This document shows positions 57,661-64,000 of a stretch of 64,000 nucleotides of DNA, piece after piece. The position numbers and the translations under genes were made by a program. The notes beneath the pieces were generated by a model. The model was not told the origin of the DNA and did not search any database. It worked only from the letters and a program-made list of their open reading frames with translations. The number at the start of each line of letters is the position of its first letter. The stretch's first letter is position 1. This stretch comes from Bacillus vallismortis (lineage in GTDB: Bacteria; Bacillota; Bacilli; Bacillales; Bacillaceae), in contig NZ_CP160797.1 in assembly GCF_040784915.1 (NCBI RefSeq), positions 2,780,137-2,844,136 on the forward strand, given 5' to 3'.

Positions 57661-58341
57661 TCACATTCCTCCCTCAAGCCTTGTTAGATCAGGTCTTAAA
57701 TGAGCCAAATGTTGAAGGCGTTCAATGACCATATTTCCGTCTGTATCTAAGTAAGCACATTCCATTTCGTTCCCTTTTTGAATGTGGTCTGGGGAGCGAT
57801 TTAACACATGATTGATTCTTAATTGTGTCGGCAGCATTTCAGAGGCAGCGATGACCGCTTGATTATTTCCGTTAAATCCCGCGTGCGCGACACCTTTCAG
57901 TGAGCCCAGAACAAAAATGTTCCCTCCGGCCCTGACTGTTCCGCCGGGATTCACATCACCGATCAGGAGCAAGTCGCCTTTCACCTGCAGCACTTGGCCT
58001 GATCGGACAATTTTTGAAACAGAAATAATTTCAGCTTCCTCTTTCATACGCTGTGCTTCTTTTTTAGTAATGACTTCACTGTCAATAGAATGAACAAACA
58101 AATCCTTCTTTGACGCGATCAACTCGGTCAGCTGTTCCTCTTGCTCTTTATATAAAAAGCGATTTCCCAGCTTAACATGGACGCTGATTTTCTGGCCTTT
58201 ACCATCCGTATATTGTTCAATTGACAGCATATTCTGAAGACCATCGAGAAGCTCATCAAAAGAACACGCATCATCCAGATGCAATGTTAACCCGTTCTTT
58301 GTTCCTTTTATTGTTACATATTGCTGCTTTTTGGTCTTCAC
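57661..58341 (-). CDS. minC: Septum-site inhibitor MinC
   Basis: Inhibits FtsZ assembly away from midcell with MinD. The 226-residue protein has an N-terminal FtsZ-interacting domain (about 1-100) and a C-terminal beta-helix (about 105-220, [41 protein letters not shown]) that dimerises and binds MinD. It lies 50 bases after mreD and abuts minD. Confidence 0.95.
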   Translation of the reverse strand: MKTKKQQYVTIKGTKNGLTLHLDDACSFDELLDGLQNMLSIEQYTDGKGQKISVHVKLGNRFLYKEQEEQLTELIASKKDLFVHSIDSEVITKKEAQRMKEEAEIISVSKIVRSGQVLQVKGDLLLIGDVNPGGTVRAGGNIFVLGSLKGVAHAGFNGNNQAVIAASEMLPTQLRINHVLNRSPDHIQKGNEMECAYLDTDGNMVIERLQHLAHLRPDLTRLEGGM

Positions 58342-58392
58342 AATATCACCTCAACAACATACTTATTTCGTCAAAAAAAGATAAAATCCTTT

Positions 58393-58911
58393 TTACTCAT
58401 CTCTCAATTCTTTCTTTAGACTCATAAAAAATAATCTAAATGGCAGAACCAGAATAAGAGCGGCTGCAATATTTAATAAAACTGTCGGTATAAACCGGTC
58501 AAGCACAAATCCGTTAAACGTCATGATGTCTTTATGAATCAAAGACTGGATGCCGAACACGAAAAACTCGAGCACGCAGACAGCGAGAACAGCTATTAAT
58601 ATTACCACAAATGCGTTTGTATGCAGTACTTTAAACGCTTTTGAAGCCAAATAGCATAACCCGGCAAACCCAAACATATAAACGCCTAATAGACTTGTAT
58701 AGTTCATGTCATATAGAAGGCCAAAAATAAATCCGTAAATCATCGCGTGTTTTTGATTGATGAAAGCCGACATGAATATCAATACTAGCATCAGAAAACG
58801 CGGGACAAGCACCTGATCATCTGTAACGAACGGAAAATGCACCAGATCTGTAAAAATGCTTTCCGCAGAAAAAACAAGCATCATAACGAAAGGGAGAAGG
58901 AAACGTTTCAC
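58393..58911 (-). CDS. mreD: Cell-shape membrane protein MreD
   Basis: A 172-residue polytopic protein with about five membrane segments, from MKRFLLPFVMMLVFSAESIF to the C-terminal AALILVLPFRLFFM. It works with MreB and MreC in the elongation machinery of the side wall. Its start overlaps the mreC stop by 4 bases (ATGA type), so translation is coupled. Confidence 0.94.
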   Translation of the reverse strand: MKRFLLPFVMMLVFSAESIFTDLVHFPFVTDDQVLVPRFLMLVLIFMSAFINQKHAMIYGFIFGLLYDMNYTSLLGVYMFGFAGLCYLASKAFKVLHTNAFVVILIAVLAVCVLEFFVFGIQSLIHKDIMTFNGFVLDRFIPTVLLNIAAALILVLPFRLFFMSLKKELRDE

Positions 58912-59780
58912 GATCCTTCCTCCTCTGTATCGACTGTCGGCACATCACGGTTAACAACGATCACATTATTTAAATCGGTAAGATCAGCCGCAGGTTTTAC
59001 ATAAGCAACTTTCGTTAATCCATAGGAATCCGACTCAATATCCGTCACTTCACCGATTGTCAGCCCCTCTGGGAAAACTCCGCCTGTTCCAGATGTTTCA
59101 ATAAGATCGCCTTTTTTCACGTCTTGTTTATCCTTGCGCTCAATAATTGACATCTTAAGCCGTTTCTTGTCTCTGTCATAGCCTTCGATCAATCCGTAGC
59201 CTTTGCCGCCTTTTTTTCCGGAAATTTTCGTCGCGACTCTGTTATTGCGGTCAGTATCGCTTAAAAGCTGAACAGCAGACGTAAAATTGTTAAGTCCGGA
59301 GCTTTTGATCTTGCCGATTAATGCGCCTTTTTCGTTTGTAACAGCCATATCTTTCGCTACGTTTTGCTGAGTCCCCTTATTAATGGTGACCTGTTTCGCC
59401 CAATTGTCTGGGCTTCTGGCAATGACCGTCGCTAAAATCGGCTTGTAATCTTTAATCGAATTGACATGGCCAAGCTCGTCACGCAAGGATTTGTTTTCTT
59501 CTTCAAGTTCTTGAAGTTTGGCTTCATATTGTGTCTGTCCGTCAAGCTTCTCTCTCAGACGCTCGTTTTCTTTGTATGTGTTTTTTAAATCATTAATGTT
59601 CTCAAATATCCCTGCAAAAAATTCGGCAGGCGTATGAAAAATATTTTGAAATACTCCCGTCGTATCGCCGATCACTTTCTCAGGCCAGGTGGTATTGCGG
59701 CCGCCCTTCAGCGAAAATCCAATCATAGCCACCAATATGATAATACACAGAAGTAATAGCATTAACCGTTTATTCGGCAT
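58908..59780 (-). CDS. mreC: Cell-shape protein MreC
   Basis: A 290-residue bitopic protein: one N-terminal membrane segment (about 6-24, LMLLLLCIIILVAMIGF), a coiled coil (about 65-110, ENERLREKLDGQTQYEAKLQELEEENKSLRDELGHV), then two beta-barrel extracytoplasmic domains containing ATVIARSPDNWAKQVTINKG. Links MreB filaments to wall synthases. 30 bases after mreB. Confidence 0.95.
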   Translation of the reverse strand: MPNKRLMLLLLCIIILVAMIGFSLKGGRNTTWPEKVIGDTTGVFQNIFHTPAEFFAGIFENINDLKNTYKENERLREKLDGQTQYEAKLQELEEENKSLRDELGHVNSIKDYKPILATVIARSPDNWAKQVTINKGTQQNVAKDMAVTNEKGALIGKIKSSGLNNFTSAVQLLSDTDRNNRVATKISGKKGGKGYGLIEGYDRDKKRLKMSIIERKDKQDVKKGDLIETSGTGGVFPEGLTIGEVTDIESDSYGLTKVAYVKPAADLTDLNNVIVVNRDVPTVDTEEEGS

Positions 59781-59810
59781 CGTGTTACACCTCTTCTATT
59801 GAACTCCCGA

Positions 59811-60824
59811 TTATCTAGTTTTCCCTTTGAAAAGATGGATGTGCTCCAGTGCTTTTCCTGTTCCGATCGCTACACAATCAAGCGGGTCTTCGGCGATAAG
59901 GACCGGCATTTTTGTTTCTTCGCTGATGACTTTGTCCAAGTTGCGAAGAAGCGCTCCGCCGCCGGTTAACACAATGCCTCTGTCCATAATATCAGCTGCA
60001 AGCTCAGGCGGTGTTTTTTCAAGTGTGCTCTTCACCGCTTCCACAATTGTAGATACAGTGTCGCGCAGAGCACCAGAAATTTCTTTTCCTGTAATTTCGA
60101 TTGTTTTCGGCAGACCTGTCAATAAATCGCGTCCGCGGATTTCCATTTTATCGGATTCTTCAGGAGCTTCTGCAGATCCGATCTCCATTTTAATCGCTTC
60201 AGCCGTACGGTCACCAATCATCAGGTTGTACGTTTTTCTGATGTAGTTGATAATCGCATCATCCATCTCATCACCGGCTACGCGGATTGACTGTGACGTT
60301 ACAATGCCGCCAAGGGAAATAATCGCAACCTCTGTCGTACCGCCTCCGATATCAACTACCATGCTTCCAGTCGGTTCCCAAACCGGCAGATTGGCTCCGA
60401 TTGCTGCGGCAAACGGCTCTTCAATCGGATACGCGTCACGCGCTCCGGCCTGTCTTGTCGCATCGATGACAGCGCGTTCTTCAACAGCTGTAATGCCTGA
60501 TGGGACACAAACCATGACATATGGTTTTCTGGCAAACATGCCTTTATTTTTAATGGCTTGATTGATGTAATATTTCATCATTGTAGCCGTTGTTTCATAA
60601 TCAGCGATAACGCCGTCTTTCATCGGGCGAAGGGCCACCACGTTGCCCGGTGTCCGTCCGATCATATTTTTTGCATCATTTCCGACAGCAACAATCGACT
60701 TCGTATCCGTTTGCAAAGCGACTACTGACGGCTCTCTCACGACAATTCCTTTTCCTTTTACAAAAACAAGCGTATTCGCAGTTCCAAGATCTATACCAAG
60801 GTCTCTTGCACCAATTCCAAACAT
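59811..60824 (-). CDS. mreB: Actin-like rod-shape protein MreB
   Basis: A 337-residue bacterial actin. Phosphate loops are visible: phosphate 1 [17 protein letters not shown] (about 8-24), phosphate 2 [16 protein letters not shown] (about 158-173), and adenosine motif [14 protein letters not shown] (about 285-298). Directs wall synthesis along the cell cylinder. First gene of mreBCD-minCD; upstream gap to radC has a minus-strand TATAAT at 60890-60885 that may be an internal promoter. Confidence 0.97.
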   Translation of the reverse strand: MFGIGARDLGIDLGTANTLVFVKGKGIVVREPSVVALQTDTKSIVAVGNDAKNMIGRTPGNVVALRPMKDGVIADYETTATMMKYYINQAIKNKGMFARKPYVMVCVPSGITAVEERAVIDATRQAGARDAYPIEEPFAAAIGANLPVWEPTGSMVVDIGGGTTEVAIISLGGIVTSQSIRVAGDEMDDAIINYIRKTYNLMIGDRTAEAIKMEIGSAEAPEESDKMEIRGRDLLTGLPKTIEITGKEISGALRDTVSTIVEAVKSTLEKTPPELAADIMDRGIVLTGGGALLRNLDKVISEETKMPVLIAEDPLDCVAIGTGKALEHIHLFKGKTR

Positions 60825-60915
60825 ATGTATGTATCTTCCTTTCTTAAAGCAAAAATACCCTAAAGGGAAAAACTCATAAACTCTATTATAGCTTAATTCG
60901 ACGAAAAAAAAAGTG

Positions 60916-61611
60916 TTACAAATATCCTTTTTCCTTTAAACTCACAAATTTTTTATCCCCGATCACCAAATGGTCAAGCAGCTCGATGCCAATCAGGTTT
61001 CCGCATTCAAACAGGCGTCTTGTCACTTCAATATCTTCCCTGCTCGGCGTCGGATCTCCAGAAGGATGATTATGAACACAGATAAAGGAAGCGGCAGATC
61101 GTTTAAACGCTTCTTTAAACACCTCCCGCGGGTGGACAATAGATGAATTCAGGCTTCCGATAAATACGGTGCGTTTATGGATGACTTGGTTTTTTGTATT
61201 TAAGTATAAACAGACAAAATGCTCCTGGGTTAAAAAGCGCATATCCTCCATGACAAGATTTGCGCCGTCTTCCGGGGAGCGAATGACGAAATGTTCTTCG
61301 TTGGCTAATTTATGAATACGGCTTCCAAGCTCAACTGCCGCCAGTATTTGAACCGCTTTTACCATACCGATTCCCGGGATGCTCGACAGCTCTTCAACTG
61401 ATGCTTCTTTCAGCAGACGCAGTCCGTCAAAAGTGAGCAGGAGCCGGTTTGACAGGTCCATAACAGATTCGTGTTTCGTGCCTGTCCGTAATAATATAGC
61501 CAAAAGTTCATGATTGGCTAAGTTCTCGGCTCCGACTTTCAGAAGCCGTTCTCTTGGCTTATCTTTCGTTGGGAAATCTCTAAGTTTTAATGGCAGATCG
61601 TGTATGATCAA
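60916..61611 (-). CDS. radC: RadC/YsxA-family JAB1/MPN-domain protein
   Basis: A 231-residue protein with an N-terminal helix-hairpin-helix-like part ([23 protein letters not shown], about 74-96) and a JAB/MPN metalloprotease-like domain with the zinc motif [15 protein letters not shown] (about 172-186). The name RadC came from an E. coli mutation later mapped elsewhere; a DNA-repair role is not established. It stands between maf and mreB. Confidence 0.93.
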   Translation of the reverse strand: MIIHDLPLKLRDFPTKDKPRERLLKVGAENLANHELLAILLRTGTKHESVMDLSNRLLLTFDGLRLLKEASVEELSSIPGIGMVKAVQILAAVELGSRIHKLANEEHFVIRSPEDGANLVMEDMRFLTQEHFVCLYLNTKNQVIHKRTVFIGSLNSSIVHPREVFKEAFKRSAASFICVHNHPSGDPTPSREDIEVTRRLFECGNLIGIELLDHLVIGDKKFVSLKEKGYL

Positions 61612-61647
61612 GCACTCCTTTTCTTTCCCTTCCCGTTTATAGAACCG

Positions 61648-62217
61648 TCATGCCTTTATATCAAAATGGCGAAGAGCTCTCATCGTTTTTGATATAGGCA
61701 GTCCCATGACTGAATAATAATCTCCGTCTATTTTCTTTACAAAAAGCGCGCCTCTTCCTTGGATGCCGTATGCACCTGCTTTATCCATCGGCTCTTTTGT
61801 TTCAATATAAGTCCAAACCTCTTCTTCACTGAGGGGCCAAAACACAACTTCTGTCTTATCATAAAACGTCTCGCTGTGATTTTCAGCTTGTATACTGACC
61901 GCGGTGATTACTGAATGACTTCGGCCTGAAAGCCTCCGCAGCATAGAAGCAGCTTCTTCTTGATCTTGCGGTTTGCCGAGACATTCGCCGTCTAGGCATA
62001 CCATTGTATCAGCGCCGATAACGATTGCATGCGGGTGGAGATCAGATACAGCCTTAGCTTTTTGTTTTGCCAACCATTGGACGTTTTCTTCTGGTGAAAA
62101 GTTTCGATTTAATTTTTCCTCTACTTCACTGACAATAATGGAGTAGGGCAGCTGGAGAAGATCGAGGAGTTCTTTCCTGCGTGGAGATTGTGAAGCAAGT
62201 ATTAGCGGCTTTGTCAT
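61648..62217 (-). CDS. maf: Maf-family nucleotide pyrophosphatase (septum inhibitor)
   Basis: A 189-residue house-cleaning nucleoside-triphosphate pyrophosphatase acting on dTTP/UTP and modified nucleotides. The N-terminal [11 protein letters not shown] motif (8-18) and [13 protein letters not shown] and [11 protein letters not shown] blocks are present. Overproduction inhibits septation in B. subtilis. ATG 62217 follows AAAGGA; the upstream in-frame codon gives three extra residues. Confidence 0.95.
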   Translation of the reverse strand: MTKPLILASQSPRRKELLDLLQLPYSIIVSEVEEKLNRNFSPEENVQWLAKQKAKAVSDLHPHAIVIGADTMVCLDGECLGKPQDQEEAASMLRRLSGRSHSVITAVSIQAENHSETFYDKTEVVFWPLSEEEVWTYIETKEPMDKAGAYGIQGRGALFVKKIDGDYYSVMGLPISKTMRALRHFDIKA

Positions 62218-62321
62218 GTTCGTCATCCTTTCAGGGTTTGCTTAAGAAAAAAAGATACTCGTTTATCCTATCAAATCATGAGGCTTGTCACAATTTCAGA
62301 AAAATAACTTTTTCATGACAA

Positions 62322-62355
62322 AATAAAAAAAGCCTGTCGCTAAAGGACGAAGGCT
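62322..62355 (-). terminator. Intrinsic terminator after spoIIB
   Basis: Minus-strand AGCCTTCGTC / GCGACAGGCT hairpin (imperfect) with a 5-base loop, then seven T residues, following the spoIIB stop. Confidence 0.78.
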
Positions 62356-62368
62356 CAGGTACTTTCTC

Positions 62369-63367
62369 TTATTTAATGACGGCTAACAGCTGCTGCTGAG
62401 CCTTCCACCCGGCTTCAGCACTTGGGTCCTCTAATTCCTTTAATGCCTGCAAAATCGCTTTTTTCTCTCCTTCTCCTGATGCTTCTGTTTTACCAAGCGA
62501 CTTTTCTATTTTTTCTACACTCGCTTTTGTAATGTCTTCGCCGAGAATCGCCTTTGCTGCAAGCTCAGCTGTTTCCTTGAAAGAATCTGTCATATCTGAC
62601 TCTATTGATAAGGAAAGCTCCTTGCCTCCCCAGGCTTCAAAATCACTGTCGATTAAAAGCTGCCCCAATTGCTGTGACACGTCCTTATCACTGGCTAAAC
62701 CTGCGATGACATACGTATACCCGTCATCCTTTGACAGTGACACTGCGGAATAACCTTTTTCGGTCAGTTGTTCTGTTAACGTTTCGGCACCCTTTTCATT
62801 TGAGAATTTTCCGGCTTGTACAGCGTATGTTTCATATGTACCTTCAGCTGGTGCCGCCGGTTTTTCTGCGCCTGAGCTTTGTTTATCAGCAGAAGCATCT
62901 CCGGCTTTTGCCGTTTGGCTGCCTAGTGAATCATCTAAAGAGGCCGGGGCTGACGCTTCTTTATTGCCCGAGATGTTCAACGCGAATAAGCCTAATCCGG
63001 TGCCTATGACAGCTGCAAAGGCAATCGTCGCCGCCACTCTTTTTACGGGTTTGGCCGTCCCCGCTTTTCCTTTTGCATACAGCTTTGTTTTCTTCTTTTG
63101 ATAGGGCGGAACGACTTTTGGATCCTCTTTAAACACCTTGTCCTCTTCGGAATTCCAGTTAAATTCATCTTCATCAGGATGTTCATGGGATGCCGCGACC
63201 TCTTGTTCTGCTTTTCTCTTTTCCTCCCAATTTGAAAATGTCATGTTTTTTTCCATCTCAGTTTCAGGCGTTTCTTGTTCGTAAACCGTCTCTTCTTTTC
63301 CATTAATCGTCACCTTGAGGGCTTTTTCTGCGGCTTTATTGTTTTTTTTATTCTTCCTTTTTTTCAA
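62369..63367 (-). CDS. spoIIB: Stage II sporulation protein SpoIIB (SPOR domain)
   Basis: Helps septal peptidoglycan thinning and targets engulfment proteins. The 332-residue protein has a lysine-rich cytoplasmic N-terminus, one membrane segment (about 110-132, VAATIAFAAVIGTGLGLFAL), an Ala/Ser/Lys-rich linker, and a SPOR peptidoglycan-binding domain (about 185-255, YAVQAGKFSNEKGAETLTEQ). I chose the TTG at 63367 with GGGAGG 8 bases upstream; the frame to 63424 would add 19 residues. It lies downstream of comC. Confidence 0.93.
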   Translation of the reverse strand: MKKRKNKKNNKAAEKALKVTINGKEETVYEQETPETEMEKNMTFSNWEEKRKAEQEVAASHEHPDEDEFNWNSEEDKVFKEDPKVVPPYQKKKTKLYAKGKAGTAKPVKRVAATIAFAAVIGTGLGLFALNISGNKEASAPASLDDSLGSQTAKAGDASADKQSSGAEKPAAPAEGTYETYAVQAGKFSNEKGAETLTEQLTEKGYSAVSLSKDDGYTYVIAGLASDKDVSQQLGQLLIDSDFEAWGGKELSLSIESDMTDSFKETAELAAKAILGEDITKASVEKIEKSLGKTEASGEGEKKAILQALKELEDPSAEAGWKAQQQLLAVIK

Positions 63368-63437
63368 TTCCGCTTCCTCCCTTTGTTTGCTTGACCGTTC
63401 ATGTCGGCTTTTCATGCTACACACTTTAGCACAGGCG

Positions 63438-63473
63438 AAAAAAAAAAGAACAAGACTTTTGTCGTCTTGTCCA
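63438..63473 (-). terminator. Intrinsic terminator after comC
   Basis: Minus-strand GGACAAGAC / GTCTTGTTC hairpin (one G-T pair) with a 7-base loop followed by ten T residues. Confidence 0.88.
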
Positions 63474-63500
63474 AAAAACGTTCGTCAAATTTTTCAGCGG

Positions 63501-64000
63501 TCAGCCCAATGCCACCTTCATATAAAAAGAAATAATAGAGTCGCCGTATAAATAGGCTAAAATGCTCCCTGCCGCAATTGCGGGGGCAAAGGGAAGCGGC
63601 TGCCCTTTGGCGAGTCTTCCAGTCAGGACGGCTGCCGCTCCATACACTGCACCTATCAAAATAGAAAAGAAAAAGGCAGCTGCCAGCACTTTCACACCAA
63701 GCACGAAGCCAATCACCGCAAATAATTTAATATCTCCTCCCCCTATTCCCCCATGGGTGAGTAAGGCAATTAAGACCAGGAAAAGAAATCCGGCTGCCGC
63801 ACCTAACAGGCCGGCATACCAGGAATCAAGCGGAGAAATCAATCTGGCTGCCGCTAAAAAGGGGAGAAAGAAAATCAATATTCGATTTGGAATCAGCATA
63901 AAATGAATATCTGTCACTGCAACAATGATAAGAAGAGAGGTAAACACAACAGCGGGAAACAGCTCCGGAGACGGGCCAAAGCGTATTCCTGCAGCGGCAA
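63501..64000 (-). CDS. comC: Prepilin peptidase ComC, C-terminal part (cut by window edge)
   Basis: Aspartic protease that cleaves and methylates competence pseudopilins ComGC-GG for DNA uptake. About 166 codons are present; the usual protein has about 248 residues, so the N-terminal methylase region with its zinc cysteines lies outside. Catalytic aspartates are visible in VTDIHFMLIPN and in GGIGGGDIKLFAVIGFVLG. Several membrane segments run to the C-terminus. Read by ComK in B. subtilis; the promoter is outside the window. Confidence 0.94.
   Translation of the reverse strand, partial: AAAGIRFGPSPELFPAVVFTSLLIIVAVTDIHFMLIPNRILIFFLPFLAAARLISPLDSWYAGLLGAAAGFLFLVLIALLTHGGIGGGDIKLFAVIGFVLGVKVLAAAFFFSILIGAVYGAAAVLTGRLAKGQPLPFAPAIAAGSILAYLYGDSIISFYMKVALG

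Overview
The window is a stretch of core chromosome from a member of the Bacillus subtilis species complex. Gene order, protein lengths and start codons follow the alaS-to-comC part of the B. subtilis map as I know it. Sporulation (spoVB, bofC, coxA, safA, spo0B, spoIVFA/FB, spoIIB) and competence (comN, comC) genes, T-box leaders and low-GC Gram-positive promoters agree with this. Many proteins look nearly but not exactly like the 168 proteins I remember, so it is probably a close relative or divergent strain; that cannot be settled by eye. Almost all genes lie on the minus strand.

Layout. 1-9.5 kb: 5' part of alaS with its T-box, yrrI, three small or poorly known genes, recD2, yrrB, then the sulfur/tRNA-thiolation operon cymR-iscS-mnmA. 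9.7-15.8 kb: rarA, tcdA, the 6S-1 RNA gene, aspS, hisS with its T-box, and a 56-residue gene. 15.9-19.5 kb: the cell-wall amidase yrvJ, a complete IS1182-like insertion sequence (17476-19032) and dtd. 19.5-31.7 kb: relA, apt, recJ, yrvD, yrvC, secDF, comN, spoVB, yrbG, yrzE, yajC. 31.7-38.9 kb: tgt-queA (queuosine), yrzS, ruvB-ruvA, bofC, csbX, yrbE. 39-42.1 kb is the only accessory-looking stretch: the kinase-like yrzF, a 40-codon ORF, a decayed DUF5412-like gene and an alanine/sodium symporter. 42.2-50.3 kb: yebC family, coxA, safA, the NAD operon nadB-nadC-nadA, divergent nifS-nadR. 50.3-55.0 kb: pheA, pheB, obg, spo0B, rpmA, prp, rplU with the L21 leader. 55-64 kb: spoIVFB/FA, minD/C, mreD/C/B, radC, maf, spoIIB and the 3' part of comC.

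Themes. Gene sets work together locally: cysteine regulator plus desulfurase plus tRNA thiolase; two T-box controlled aminoacyl-tRNA synthetase units; de novo NAD synthesis with its cysteine desulfurase and repressor; ribosomal proteins L21 and L27 flanking the protease that trims L27; and cell shape, division-site and sigma-K checkpoint genes in one cluster.

I see no undescribed multi-gene system, prophage or CRISPR array. The best original observations are structural. The insertion sequence sits exactly in the shared bidirectional terminator of yrvJ and dtd, duplicates the whole 20-bp palindrome, and carries inward-facing terminator hairpins at both ends that replace what it broke. Others are a hairpin that hides the bofC ribosome-binding site directly after the csbX stop, a two-operator promoter in front of yrbE, and two T-box promoters whose -35 box contains the stop codon of the preceding gene.
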